Positions 21,673 through 30,610 of a stretch of DNA of 56,163 bases are shown one piece after another. Source of the stretch: an uncultured Oscillospiraceae bacterium (GTDB lineage Bacteria > Bacillota > Clostridia > Oscillospirales > Acutalibacteraceae). The notes beneath the pieces are model-generated. The model worked only from the letters and a program-made list of their open reading frames with translations. It had not been told where the DNA came from and searched no databases. A program made the position numbers and the translations under genes. The stretch lies in NCBI GenBank assembly GCA_900544375.1, contig UQUZ01000014.1, forward strand, positions 1-56,163, written 5' to 3'. Within the stretch, counting starts at the first letter, position 1. Each line of letters begins with the position of its first letter.

Positions 21673-23340
21673 TTATTCCACCGAGATGATGAAATAATAC
21701 ACCGGCTGGCCGCCGTTGACGATGGAGATATCAACATTCGAGCCATATTTGGCGGTGAGCATATTCTGGAGCTCCAGCGCCTGCTCCTCGGTGGCATCCG
21801 CGCCGTAAAAAATGGTGATGAGCGAACAATCCCGTTTGTTGAAAAGGTGCTTGGTCACGCGATAGGCAACATGCAGGAGATCCTGCTCGACCACTGTAAT
21901 TTTACCATTTTCCATGCCGAGGATCTGGCCTTTTTGAATACTCTCCCCGTCAATGGAGCTGTCGCGCGCGGCAAAGGTGACGAGGCCGGTGCCCACATGC
22001 TGCGCTGCTTTCATCATGTTGACGTGGTTTTCCTCCGCACCGAGCGATTCGTCGAAATTGAGCATTGCAGTCACACCCTGCGGAATGGTGCGCGTTTGTA
22101 ATACGCTGACGCCGCGATCTGCGAGCGGGATCGTCTGCTCAGCAGCCATAATAATATTTTTATTATTGGGTAAAACGAAAACATGCTCCGCAGGGGTGGC
22201 CATGATCGCGTCGAGAATATCCTCCGTGCTTGGGTTCATGGTTTGCCCGCCGCTGACCACTTGATCGGCTCCAAGCTCTAAAAACAACTCCTTGAGCCCT
22301 TGCCCAGCAGCGACCGCCACAAAACCAAAGGGCTTGGCCGGCTCCTGCACGGCAGGCGCTTCCGGTTGCGTTTCGGGCTCATTGGGGGAGTCAAAGGCGG
22401 CGTTCGTATGCTGCTGGCGCATATTATCAATTTTGATATTGACCAGGGGGCCATATTTCAGAGCTTCCTGGATGACATTGCCCGGCTCATTGGAGTGGAC
22501 GTGGACTTTGATGATCGTGTCATCATCCACCACAACCACACAATCCCCAATGGATTCGAGATAGGCGCGCAGACGGACAGGATCCCGTGTGGAGTGCGGA
22601 TCCTTATGGATCAAAAATTCAGAACAATATCCGAATTCGATCTCTCCATCCGCGTTGGCAACGATTTCCTTCCGCTCGCCGTGATGCTGGGCAGTGATGG
22701 GGGAAGCCTCACCCGCGGTGCTGTCGATGATGCCGCTACCGTTAAAAACGCTGCGCATTCCCTCCAGAATCAGCACAAAGCCTTGGCCACCTGCATCTAC
22801 TACGCCAGCTTTTTTAAGGACGGGAAGAAGCTCCGGTGTGGTGGCAAGCGCCTTTGCCGCGCTTTCACAGGCGGCGTTGAAAACAGCAATCGCATCCGCG
22901 CCAGTGTTCGCCGTGCGCTTGGCGCTTTCTGAAGCAAGGCGGGCCACGGTAAGGATTGTGCCCTCTGTGGGCTTCATCACGGCGCCGTAGGCCATCTCTA
23001 CACCAATTTGAAGCGCATTCGCAAGGGCGACGCCATCCACCTCCCGGCAACCTTTTAATCCTTTGGAGACCCCACGAAAGATCAAGGATAGAATCACCCC
23101 GGAATTGCCCCTTGCTCCGCGCAGGAGCGCGGAGGCAACCGCCGCGGCAACTTCGCCCGCGCCCGCGTTTTCCATGCGGGAAACCTCCCGCGCGGCAGCA
23201 CCAATGGTCATGGACATATTCGTGCCCGTGTCGCCATCCGGCACGGGGAAAACATTGAGCGCGTCAACATCGCCGCGATGATTATTGATATGGTGAGAAG
23301 CGGAGACCACCGCGTCCCGAAGCATACTGCCGGTTATCAC
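21673..23340 (-). CDS. fakA: DAK2-domain fatty acid kinase subunit FakA
   Basis: A 555-residue protein whose N-terminal DhaL/DAK2 kinase domain (about residues 1-200) carries NVFPVPDGDTGTNMS, GARGNSGVILS and KKAGVVDAGGQG. The C-terminal region matches the YloV family. FakA phosphorylates fatty acids bound to a FakB (DegV-family) partner; no fakB is in the window. The start is taken as the GTG at 23340 with AAGGAG 10 nt upstream; the ATG at codon 6 is an alternative. It sits between asp23 and recG, as in many Bacillota. Confidence 0.94.
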   Translation of the reverse strand: MITGSMLRDAVVSASHHINNHRGDVDALNVFPVPDGDTGTNMSMTIGAAAREVSRMENAGAGEVAAAVASALLRGARGNSGVILSLIFRGVSKGLKGCREVDGVALANALQIGVEMAYGAVMKPTEGTILTVARLASESAKRTANTGADAIAVFNAACESAAKALATTPELLPVLKKAGVVDAGGQGFVLILEGMRSVFNGSGIIDSTAGEASPITAQHHGERKEIVANADGEIEFGYCSEFLIHKDPHSTRDPVRLRAYLESIGDCVVVVDDDTIIKVHVHSNEPGNVIQEALKYGPLVNIKIDNMRQQHTNAAFDSPNEPETQPEAPAVQEPAKPFGFVAVAAGQGLKELFLELGADQVVSGGQTMNPSTEDILDAIMATPAEHVFVLPNNKNIIMAAEQTIPLADRGVSVLQTRTIPQGVTAMLNFDESLGAEENHVNMMKAAQHVGTGLVTFAARDSSIDGESIQKGQILGMENGKITVVEQDLLHVAYRVTKHLFNKRDCSLITIFYGADATEEQALELQNMLTAKYGSNVDISIVNGGQPVYYFIISVE

Positions 23341-23423
23341 TGTATAAGCACTCCTTACGGTTCATTCTACCTGGCACAGGGCGCAAGCCAGCCTTGCCTT
23401 CAGCGAGGCGTTCGGCGGCGCTG

Positions 23424-23777
23424 TTAGGATTTCATCCCATCCACAAACACATTGACCTTGCGCACTTCAAAGCCGGTCGCCTCTTCCACCGTATAGCGCA
23501 CCTTATTGACGATGCTTTTAACAATGGCAGAGATATTGAGCCCATAAGTTACGATAATGTGTAGGTCAATGGCAAGGCCGTCGCCCTCTTTACGCACAGC
23601 GACTCCCTGGTCGGGGAAGCTGCGGCGGCGGTTGAAAAAGGAGCGGATGCCTTGCCGGGCGTTGCTGTTGGCCATGCCAACAACGCCAAAGCAGGATGAG
23701 GCGGCGTTGCCCACCAGGCTGGAGAAATAGGATTCTGAAATCTCGATTGTGCCAAGATGGTTTTCCATCCGGATCAT
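23424..23777 (-). CDS. Asp23/Gls24 family envelope stress protein
   Basis: A 117-residue YloU-like protein: MENHLGTIEISESYFSSLVGNAASSCFGVVGM, then GVAVRKEGDGLAIDLHIIVTYGLNI and VRYTVEEATGFEVRKVNVFVDGM. Asp23 proteins lie at the membrane and are linked to cell-envelope homeostasis. The ATG at 23777 is preferred because GGAGGT lies 9 nt upstream; the open frame extends to 23813 without one. First gene of asp23-fakA-recG, from the promoter at 23847-23875. Confidence 0.92.
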   Translation of the reverse strand: MIRMENHLGTIEISESYFSSLVGNAASSCFGVVGMANSNARQGIRSFFNRRRSFPDQGVAVRKEGDGLAIDLHIIVTYGLNISAIVKSIVNKVRYTVEEATGFEVRKVNVFVDGMKS

Positions 23778-23846
23778 TTGCGCAGACCTCCCTCTCGATG
23801 CTGCGTGTGCCATGGGAAAGCCGAAACCATAGCATTACAGCCAATC

Positions 23847-23875
23847 ATTATACACGATAATTCGAAAAACAGCAA
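23847..23875 (-). promoter_or_regulatory. SigA promoter of asp23-fakA-recG
   Basis: On the minus strand TTGCTG (23875..23870), a 17-nt spacer and TATAAT (23852..23847). Confidence 0.82.
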
Positions 23876-24265
23876 TGGATGGGGGGATAACTTAATGGAT
23901 TGTTTACGATTGTGCATGGTTACTTGGGGTGTAAAAAGGAGAATACTGGGCACATATACAATAATTCGACATAATATTATTTATATATACAATAAAATTT
24001 TCAATTATTTACAATATATAGGCAGTATGCTAAAATAAAATTGAATGAAATAGAATGGCGTGATGCCAATCTACATTTTATCATAGGTAGGCGATTCATC
24101 CCATTGATTGAGTGGATATCTAGAAGGGAAGGCTTGATTGATCGAATGGATGGCCGGTTAATATTTATTCTGCATGGAATACAAGCTATGTAACGAATTC
24201 TCCTTGGGAGGAGTTTAAACCAACGTTTTACAAGGATCAACTTGACTTGTAAGGAGGGAGATCAT
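23876..24265. other. AT-rich intergenic region with a promoter
   Basis: About 390 bases, much more AT-rich than its surroundings, with no supported gene. It holds a rightward promoter at 24008-24036. Confidence 0.5.
24008..24036 (+). promoter_or_regulatory. SigA promoter upstream of the small membrane protein
   Basis: TTTACA (24008-24013), a 17-nt spacer ending TGC and TAAAAT (24031-24036). It leaves a leader of about 225 nt before the gene at 24266. Confidence 0.65.
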
Positions 24266-24577
24266 GTGGGGAAACGGCTTTCCGGCTATGCGGTTTTTGC
24301 ACTGTTTTTCCTGATCGTTGTGAAAGCCGTGCGTTTTTTCGTCCGGCAGCCCGGCGGCGGGATGGATTGCTTTTTTCTCGCGGCTTTTGCGGCCTTTGGG
24401 ATATTTGGCGTGGCCGTCCTCGTGGAGGGGGGGCGCCAATCCCGCAAGGCGGGTCAGAGGCGGATTCTATCTCTTTCGATTTTGCTGGTTCTTGTCACAG
24501 GCTTCTTTTTGCTGATGGATTACCGGGAGTATGCAATGCTCAGGCAGGTTACAGCCCTGCTTGGGGGCGCGGCCTGA
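24266..24577 (+). CDS. Small integral membrane protein, unknown
   Basis: A 103-residue protein with three hydrophobic segments (about residues 7-24, 36-56 and 74-92) separated by short basic loops. No family was recognised. The start is set at the GTG at 24266, in frame and 7-9 nt after AAGGAGGG. An ATG two bases earlier is in another frame that stops after 17 codons. It is followed 81 nt later by a lipoprotein gene in the same direction, probably one operon. Confidence 0.65.
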   Translation: MGKRLSGYAVFALFFLIVVKAVRFFVRQPGGGMDCFFLAAFAAFGIFGVAVLVEGGRQSRKAGQRRILSLSILLVLVTGFFLLMDYREYAMLRQVTALLGGAA

Positions 24578-24658
24578 CACGGTTGCAGTTGCCTTGACGG
24601 AGCGTCGGGGCAGGGTCGGCGGACAGCGTTTTGAAATGCGAAAAGGGAGGTCTTTTGA

Positions 24659-25420
24659 ATGCGGGCAAGACAGATTCTTCAGATTTCAGGGTTGCTGCTC
24701 CTCTGCCTGTTCCTCTTGAGCGCGTGCGATGGCTGTGGGCCGCTGGATACCCTGCGTGTGGACAGCCCGCTGGATGAAAGTGAAATCACGCTGCCCATCC
24801 AAAAGGGTTATGGCCAGCTTGCCGGTACCTCCGCCTACTTCCGGACGAAACAGACACCGCGGGATCTATATCAGGCCTATAAATCGCTGGAGGCGGAGAA
24901 AGGGCTGCGGGTAACGCCTTATCCGGCAGGCCTGCTCATCGAGCAAACCGGCGGCAGCGGTGCGCGGTATTACTGGCTGGCCGCCACGCGGGAGAGCACA
25001 AAGCGCGGGCGGTGGTACCTGCTCTCCAATATGGAGGCTAAGATTGTGGATCGAGATACCTGGTTTGAGGAGGAATGGACGCCGCAGCAGGGCGGCGATG
25101 TGCAAACGCCGGTTACAGGCGCAATGATCCTATTGCCCTACCATCTGCTCGCGCAGGAGGCGCAGGTTCCCTTCAACGAGGTATCGAAGGATACGTTCAC
25201 TGCGGGCGTGCTGTACCGGATGGAAGAGTCGCCGGAATCATTCTATCAATTCTATGAATCAATGAACGTCTACCGTCTGGAAAAGCGGGAGAACGGGTTT
25301 TCCATCCTCTCGTATGCGGAGGGCTTCGACGCTTCCAAGGCGCTGCGCACCTGCCCGGCGGTTACGTTTATCTTCCATACGATAGGCGGAAACACCTATT
25401 TCAGCGCACAGCTGGATTAA
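24659..25420 (+). CDS. Lipoprotein, unknown function
   Basis: A 253-residue predicted lipoprotein with a hydrophobic signal segment and lipobox LLSAC; Cys23 would be lipidated, with CDGCG following. The mature part is mixed alpha/beta, with a repeated YQAYKSLEAEKG / FYQFYESMNVYRLEK pattern (about residues 71 and 200) that may reflect two similar halves. No recognised domain. GGGAGG lies upstream of the ATG. A perfect 18-bp hairpin follows and separates it from the convergent solute-binding protein. Confidence 0.75.
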   Translation: MRARQILQISGLLLLCLFLLSACDGCGPLDTLRVDSPLDESEITLPIQKGYGQLAGTSAYFRTKQTPRDLYQAYKSLEAEKGLRVTPYPAGLLIEQTGGSGARYYWLAATRESTKRGRWYLLSNMEAKIVDRDTWFEEEWTPQQGGDVQTPVTGAMILLPYHLLAQEAQVPFNEVSKDTFTAGVLYRMEESPESFYQFYESMNVYRLEKRENGFSILSYAEGFDASKALRTCPAVTFIFHTIGGNTYFSAQLD

Positions 25421-25429
25421 ACCACAATG

Positions 25430-25474
25430 AAAAACCGGCCCCGCACAGGTTTTTCGAACCTGTGCGGGGCCGGT
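25430..25474. terminator. Bidirectional hairpin between the lipoprotein and the solute-binding protein
   Basis: A perfect 18-bp stem beginning ACCGGCCCCGCACAGG, with a 5-nt loop (25434-25474). On the minus strand it is followed by TTTTTCATTG, so it is a good terminator for the leftward gene. Confidence 0.85.
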
Positions 25475-25488
25475 CTATCTGATCCGCG

Positions 25489-27045
25489 TTAAAAGTGCCA
25501 ATCCTGCAAATTCGCATACACATCGCCAGAGTAGCTTATAAGCTTCCCTTGCACATCCCTGCTGCGGGCCGCAACTCCTTTACGCAAGCAGATGGGCAGG
25601 AAGGCGGGGCTCTCCTGGAAGGAATTGAGAAAATCCTGAAGGGAAACAGCGCCTGTGAGCATTTGATGATAAGCGGCCGCCAATGCGCCCTCCAAGTTCA
25701 CCCCGGCTTGGGTCGATCCAGATTCCTCAAAAAATGGAAGGAGGCTCATGTTGTTGGAGAGCTTTACTTCCCCAAGATATAGATCAAAGCTGCCGCCCTG
25801 CACCGCCTTCGTGTAATCCGCCCATGCGAGCTGGGAAACCGTTATCTTTATGCCTACGGCAGAAAGTTGGGTGGCGATTAAATTGGCTGCGGAAAGGCGG
25901 AAGGGATTCCCTTGATTGACGATCAGTGTGAATGTCAGCGCCTTCCCATTCCCGGTGCGCGCGCCGGAGGCATTGGTTTTGTCGAAACCGGCTTCTTGCA
26001 GCAGCTGAACGGCAGCTTCCTTATTCTGCTTGACGTCTGCACACGTCAGCCCTTTCAGCGCATGCCAATCCGGGCGAAACGGGATGGCGCTGGCTGAGGC
26101 ATGGCCCTGATAGGCGGAGGAGGCGATCTCCTCCCGTGCAAGCGCAAGGCTCATCGCCTGTAGCACTTTCTGATTCTGCAAAAGTTCGTTTTTGGATTGA
26201 ACGCCGAGAAAAACAAGGTTATTCATCAAGAATTCTTCTGTGTTGGCGTTGATTCGCTGATAGACGCCGCCGCTTAAATCATTGAAAATAAAATTGACGT
26301 TGCCAATCTCCAAGCTGTGAATCACCGAATCGCTATCCGGCACATCGACAAGGGTGATCGAGGTGAAATTCATTTTGTCGCCCCCTGACCAGGCCTTATT
26401 GGCCTTCAGGGTGACGGAGCTGTCGCCTCGCACTGCCGTATAGCGCCCGCTGCCAACCGGAATCGCCGTTTCAGAGGAGTCGCTCCCGCGCTTGATTACG
26501 GCAAAGTCAAGGCAAGCCAGCGCATAGGGATCGGCTTCTTTCAAAGTGAACACAATTTCGCCGTTTTGCACTTTTGCGCCGCTGAAATTGGAGAGCTGCG
26601 CCCGATAATGCGGGGATACCGCTGCCTTTTCAAAGGAATAGACAACATCTGAAGCGGAGAGGGAAGATCCGTCGGAAAAGACAAGGCCGCTTTTGAGGGC
26701 AACGCGCACCTGCGTGCCGCTGACGCTGCCGGAGGTGGCGAGAAAGGGCTGCGGTGAAAGCGCCGCGTCAACCGAGTAGAGGGAATCGTAAAGCACAGTG
26801 GAGAGCAGCTGGTTCGGCAGGCTTTTCGCTGAAAACGGATTGAGAGAATCGCCTTTTACATACGGCAGGGAGAGCCTCCCAGTGCCGCCCGTGTTTTGCA
26901 TGCTTTCTGAAATGACTGTTTCCTCTCCAGAGGCGGCGGTGGAATCCTCCGCAGGAGGCTCCTTCCCGCAGGAGGCAAGTGACACGAAGCAGACGGACAG
27001 GCATAACATCAGGGCAATCCACCGGGCAAAAGCTGAAGGCTTCAT
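25489..27045 (-). CDS. Family 5 extracellular solute-binding lipoprotein (Opp/Dpp-like)
   Basis: A 518-residue substrate-binding protein. The signal peptide and lipobox SLASC put the lipidated Cys near residue 26, followed by an E/S/T-rich linker. The SBP_bac_5 pattern is seen in LSLPYVKGDSLNPF, LYDSLYSVDAALSPQPFLATS, LVFSDGSSLSASDVVYSFEKA and KALTFTLIVNQGNPFRL. Family members bind oligopeptides, nickel or other ligands. No permease or ATPase genes are adjacent, so the transporter is incomplete here. The ATG at 27045 is preferred: AAAGGA lies 12 nt upstream but abuts the in-frame ATG at 27057. It lies 78 nt after ymdB. Confidence 0.88.
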   Translation of the reverse strand: MKPSAFARWIALMLCLSVCFVSLASCGKEPPAEDSTAASGEETVISESMQNTGGTGRLSLPYVKGDSLNPFSAKSLPNQLLSTVLYDSLYSVDAALSPQPFLATSGSVSGTQVRVALKSGLVFSDGSSLSASDVVYSFEKAAVSPHYRAQLSNFSGAKVQNGEIVFTLKEADPYALACLDFAVIKRGSDSSETAIPVGSGRYTAVRGDSSVTLKANKAWSGGDKMNFTSITLVDVPDSDSVIHSLEIGNVNFIFNDLSGGVYQRINANTEEFLMNNLVFLGVQSKNELLQNQKVLQAMSLALAREEIASSAYQGHASASAIPFRPDWHALKGLTCADVKQNKEAAVQLLQEAGFDKTNASGARTGNGKALTFTLIVNQGNPFRLSAANLIATQLSAVGIKITVSQLAWADYTKAVQGGSFDLYLGEVKLSNNMSLLPFFEESGSTQAGVNLEGALAAAYHQMLTGAVSLQDFLNSFQESPAFLPICLRKGVAARSRDVQGKLISYSGDVYANLQDWHF

Positions 27046-27123
27046 TATGATGACCATTCCTTTCTTGCGTCGTTTTCGGAGGAAAGCACGCCAAGCGTGC
27101 GCTTACTGCTTTTAGAACGGGAT

Positions 27124-27900
27124 TTATTGAATGCAAACGCGTTGAATTTGGGTTGTTTTGCCGCTGTGCTCATCAATTTCAAAGATGCAGCCGCACATCA
27201 TGCAGGGACCGTCCCCGTTTTCAAAGCGGACAGGCATTCCAGTGCGCATTTTTTCGATTGCCAGTTCCGGGCGGACGCCCAGCACGGATTGGATCTCTCC
27301 GGTCATGCCAAGGTCGGTCAAATACCCTGTGCCTTGCGGCAAAATTTGCTCGTCGGCCGTCTGCACATGCGTGTGCGTGCCGAACAGGGCAGAAACGCGA
27401 CCGTCCAGATAAAAGCCGAGCGCTCGCTTTTCCGCCGTGGCTTCCGCGTGAAAATCCACAATTTTGATCCGGCAGCTTTTTAATTCCTCCTGTCGAAGCA
27501 GGCGGTCAACACAATCAAACGGATTTTCCAGCGGATCGAGGAAAACAACACCCAGCAAATTGATCACAGCAATTTGGACGCGCCCCTTATCGATGATCTG
27601 ATACCCGCGCCCTGGGCTGCCCGCGCGGTAGTTGGCGGGGCGGATAAGATATTCTGTTTCATCGAGGTAGGTATATACCTCACGGCGGCGATAAACGTGG
27701 TTGCCTGTGGTGATTAAATCCGCTCCGCTGGTGAATAGGTCCTGCGCTGCCGCAGGCGTAATGCCGTTGCCCGGCGCGGCGTTTTCACCGTTGACAATAC
27801 AAACATCGATTTGATTGAGCTTCTTAAAGGAGGGAAGGTGCGCGCGCAGAAAGTCGCAGCCGCCTGCGCCTACCACATCCCCAATTGCAAGAATATTCAT
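27124..27900 (-). CDS. ymdB: YmdB-family metallophosphoesterase
   Basis: A 258-residue phosphoesterase. In Bacillus YmdB hydrolyses 2',3'-cyclic nucleotides and influences biofilm/motility decisions and RNase Y activity. Motifs are NILAIGDVVG, VNGENAAPG, TTGNHVYRRRE, IVDFHAEATAEK and GTHTHVQTAD, covering the metal ligands. The ATG at 27900 has AGAAAGG 9 nt upstream; a longer frame reaches 28017 but runs through the terminator-like hairpin. It directly follows rny, the order found in Bacillus. Confidence 0.94.
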   Translation of the reverse strand: MNILAIGDVVGAGGCDFLRAHLPSFKKLNQIDVCIVNGENAAPGNGITPAAAQDLFTSGADLITTGNHVYRRREVYTYLDETEYLIRPANYRAGSPGRGYQIIDKGRVQIAVINLLGVVFLDPLENPFDCVDRLLRQEELKSCRIKIVDFHAEATAEKRALGFYLDGRVSALFGTHTHVQTADEQILPQGTGYLTDLGMTGEIQSVLGVRPELAIEKMRTGMPVRFENGDGPCMMCGCIFEIDEHSGKTTQIQRVCIQ

Positions 27901-27974
27901 GCGATCATGCCTTTCTGTGCCGGTAATCGGCAAACGCTGCCCGCTTTTCTGTGCATGCAGGGAAAAGCGAATGC

Positions 27975-28006
27975 AAAAGGAGGGTATACATCCCTGCATA
28001 CCCTCC
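27975..28006 (-). terminator. Hairpin between rny and ymdB
   Basis: The stem GGAGGGTAT / ATACCCTCC with a 10-nt loop, followed on the minus strand by TTTTGC. It begins 17 nt after the rny stop and could act as a partial terminator inside the operon. Confidence 0.6.
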
Positions 28007-28022
28007 CAACATGTCAAAAAAA

Positions 28023-29579
28023 TTATTTTGCGTAATCAACAGCACGGTTTTCACGGATTATGTTAACCTTGATCTGCCCGGGATATTCGAGCTCGCTCTC
28101 AATCTTTTTCACGATTTCTCGCGCGATGAGCGTCATCTTATCGTCCGTGATGACCTCAGGCTTCACCATGATGCGCACCTCGCGCCCCGCCTGAATGGCG
28201 AAGGAACGGTCAACGCCCTCAAAGGAATTTGCAATTTCCTCGAGCTTTTCCAACCGTTTGATATAATTCTGGACGTTTTCACGCCGTGCGCCGGGGCGGG
28301 CGGCTGAAATAGCGTCCGCTGCCTGAACAAGGCAGGCGACGATCGTTTTGGGCTCTACATCACCATGATGTGCCTGAATTGCATGAACCACGGCTTCGTT
28401 TTCGCGGAACCGCTTGGCGTATTCCACGCCAAGCTCCACATGAGAGCCGTCGAACTCGTGGTCAAGCGCCTTTCCGATATCGTGCAAAAGGCCTGCCCGG
28501 CGGGCGGTTTTGATATCCGCGCCGATTTCGGAAGCCATGAGCCCCGCGATGTAGGAAACCTCCAGGGAGTGGTTGAGCACGTTCTGACCGTAGCTTGTAC
28601 GGTACTTGAGCTTGCCGAGGAGTTTCACAAGCTCCGGATGCACGCCGTTGACGCCGGCATCTACTACGGCGCGCTCGCCCGCCTGTTTGATAGTAGCCTC
28701 TACCTCACGGCGCGCTTTGTCAACGGTTTCCTCAATGCGGGCCGGATGGATGCGCCCGTCTGTAATAAGCTTTTCCAAAGATACGCGCGCAATTTCACGG
28801 CGTACCGGATCAAAGCTGGAAAGTGTGATGGCTTCGGGCGTGTCGTCAATGATGAGGTCAACGCCCGTGATTGTTTCAAGCGCACGGATATTACGGCCCT
28901 CGCGGCCGATAATGCGGCCTTTCATCTCATCGTTCGGCAGCGAAACAACGGAAACAGTCGCTTCCGCCGCATGGTCGGCTGCACAGCGCTGAATGGCAGT
29001 GGCAACAATCTCCCTTGCGAGCGTATCCGCCTCATCTTTGGTTTTCTGTTCGAATTCCATGATTTTGACGGCCTTCTCATGGGTGAGATCGTCCTCCAGG
29101 TTTTTGAGCAGATATTCTTTTGCCTGCTCTTGAGTAAACCCGGAGATCCGCTCAAGCATTTCAAACTGGCTTCTTTTGATGCTCTCTACTTCATCCAGAC
29201 GCGTTTGAGCATCTTTCAGTTTTTTGTTGAGCGTTTCATCCTTTTTTTCGAGATTTTCAATCTTGCGGTCGAGCGTCTCCTCCTTTTGGATGATCCGGCG
29301 TTCCTGGCGCTGAACTTCTGAGCGGCGTTCCCGCAGCTCGCGTTCCAACTCGTTGCGCTGTTTGTGAATTTCGTCCTTTGCCTCAATGATGGCTTCCTTT
29401 TTTTTGGTTTCCGCCTCTGCAAGAGCGTTGTTAACGATCCGGGTCGCCTCTTGCGTGGCAGAGCCAATCTCTGCTTCTGCAACGCGCTTGCGGTGCATTT
29501 GGCCAAGCAAAAAGCCCACAATGCCAAATACCACGGCGCTGGCGACCACGGCAATTATGATTTTTATAATGTCCGTCAT
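28023..29579 (-). CDS. rny: Ribonuclease Y
   Basis: A 518-residue membrane-anchored endoribonuclease that starts bulk mRNA decay. The order is: one N-terminal membrane segment (about residues 3-25); a long charged coiled coil (about 28-200); a KH domain with NDEMKGRIIGREGRNIRALE; and an HD domain with the metal motif LLHDIGKALDHE (about 355-366). Standard length. The ATG at 29579 is chosen as the family start, with GGAGGT 13 nt upstream; the frame extends to 29603. Promoter at 29810-29838, leaving a leader of about 225 nt. ymdB follows. Confidence 0.97.
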   Translation of the reverse strand: MTDIIKIIIAVVASAVVFGIVGFLLGQMHRKRVAEAEIGSATQEATRIVNNALAEAETKKKEAIIEAKDEIHKQRNELERELRERRSEVQRQERRIIQKEETLDRKIENLEKKDETLNKKLKDAQTRLDEVESIKRSQFEMLERISGFTQEQAKEYLLKNLEDDLTHEKAVKIMEFEQKTKDEADTLAREIVATAIQRCAADHAAEATVSVVSLPNDEMKGRIIGREGRNIRALETITGVDLIIDDTPEAITLSSFDPVRREIARVSLEKLITDGRIHPARIEETVDKARREVEATIKQAGERAVVDAGVNGVHPELVKLLGKLKYRTSYGQNVLNHSLEVSYIAGLMASEIGADIKTARRAGLLHDIGKALDHEFDGSHVELGVEYAKRFRENEAVVHAIQAHHGDVEPKTIVACLVQAADAISAARPGARRENVQNYIKRLEKLEEIANSFEGVDRSFAIQAGREVRIMVKPEVITDDKMTLIAREIVKKIESELEYPGQIKVNIIRENRAVDYAK

Positions 29580-29809
29580 GAAATAAAGTAGCACCTCCCT
29601 CATTACAAGTGTTTTTGTTTTTGTTCATCATCAAAAGAATCGCAGCAGATTTGCCTGCGGCAGGGCACACAAGGAAAAAGAGCTCTCCCGCTTGCCATTG
29701 CAGTTGCGGAAAAGGATCATCTATATGCCCTGAAGCATGTTTGCCATTTATTTCAGAGAAAATGCGCAAAACGATGTATGAGTTCGCATAATGATACACC
29801 ATCCCTAGT

Positions 29810-29838
29810 ATTTTACCCCGAACAGGGGAAACTGTCAA
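29810..29838 (-). promoter_or_regulatory. SigA promoter of rny
   Basis: On the minus strand TTGACA (29838..29833), a 17-nt spacer and TAAAAT (29815..29810). The spacer holds a small CCCC / GGGG dyad. Confidence 0.85.
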
Positions 29839-29968
29839 GAAAATTGTATTCCCACGCGGCAATTTTCAGCGGGAAAAACAAAGTTACGCCCTCACACGGC
29901 ATTTTCCTACACGGGGGCCGAAGGCTCCGCGATGGGTTCAGAGGCGAAAAATTTCCATTTCAGGGCGG

Positions 29969-29997
29969 TTGACAAAGGCGCCCGGCGGTGATACGAT
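29969..29997 (+). promoter_or_regulatory. SigA promoter of the T-box leader
   Basis: Consensus TTGACA (29969-29974), a 17-nt spacer ending TGA and TACGAT (29992-29997). Confidence 0.8.
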
Positions 29998-30014
29998 AAA
30001 ACCAATCTAAAAAA

Positions 30015-30264
30015 GCTGTGATGGAGAGTGCTTTTTCCAAGTAATACCTTTTTCAGAGAGTGCCCGAAGCGTGCTGGAATCGGGCGCATTGGTTTGGAAG
30101 GCATACCGCTCCGGAGCGTGTATCGAAAAGCGGTATGATCGCGTTAAGATACGCCGTAGGCGCTGCGTTAAGGCGTTTTGAGTGGCGGCTTTGTGCCGCA
30201 AGCAGGGTGGAACCGTGGAGCAAAAAGCTTCATCCCTCATTTGTTGAGGGATGAAGCTTTTTTG
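30015..30264 (+). promoter_or_regulatory. T-box leader, probably threonine-specific
   Basis: A complete transcriptional T-box. Stem I begins at GTGATGGAGAG (30018). The AGAGAG bulge is at 30055-30060. The apical loop, with GCTGGAA, is closed by GCCCGA / TCGGGC. The lower stem GGAG / CTCC leaves ACC (30105-30107) as the best specifier, a Thr codon. The T-box sequence AGGGTGGAACCGTG is at 30204-30217, and CATCCCT can pair with it in the antiterminator. The terminator stem (arms at 30222-30238 and 30246-30263) ends in T6. The TGGA bulge predicts a tRNA with U73. thrS lies 1.2 kb downstream beyond two other genes. GGC (30100-30102) is the less likely alternative specifier. Confidence 0.88.
30222..30264. 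terminator. T-box terminator, also able to end the leftward small gene
   Basis: AAAAAGCTTCATCCCTC pairs with GAGGGATGAAGCTTTTT. It is T-rich on both sides, so it can stop rightward T-box transcripts and leftward transcripts of the 57-residue gene at 30277. Confidence 0.85.
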
Positions 30265-30276
30265 TTGCAGGCTTGC

Positions 30277-30450
30277 TTACTGCTCTATTTCATGGATATG
30301 CTCTGTGCCAAGATACTGGTAGATGAATTCATCCTGTAGACACCGGTAGGCCAGATGGCTGTGGGAGAATGGGGGATGAGCGCTTCCGGTCGTTAAGGCG
30401 AGCCCTAGGCCAAGGCGGTTGAAAAACCAACGGATGGGTTGTTTCATCAT
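30277..30450 (-). CDS. Small hypothetical protein antisense to the T-box transcript
   Basis: A 57-residue protein beginning MMKQPIRWFFNRLGLGL, with a short hydrophobic N-terminal stretch and a His-rich C-terminus (SHSH, EHIHE). No family was recognised. A strong Shine-Dalgarno, CTGGAGGT, lies 8 nt before the ATG at 30450, which is the main argument that it is real. It is opposite in direction to the T-box read-through transcript and to the AraC gene, and it ends 13 nt before the bidirectional terminator. Confidence 0.5.
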   Translation of the reverse strand: MMKQPIRWFFNRLGLGLALTTGSAHPPFSHSHLAYRCLQDEFIYQYLGTEHIHEIEQ

Positions 30451-30610
30451 ATGTGATACCTCCAGTTTGTCGATGATTCGCATGGTGCAGGAGAGGGTGC
30501 GTCCTCTCATCTGCTCTGTGCTTTCAGTTTACACTGTTTTGCTGATTTATCCATGCAGAAACCGGTATGCTTTATATACTTTCCGGCAGGAAGAAGAGGG
30601 AGGATGGCTA

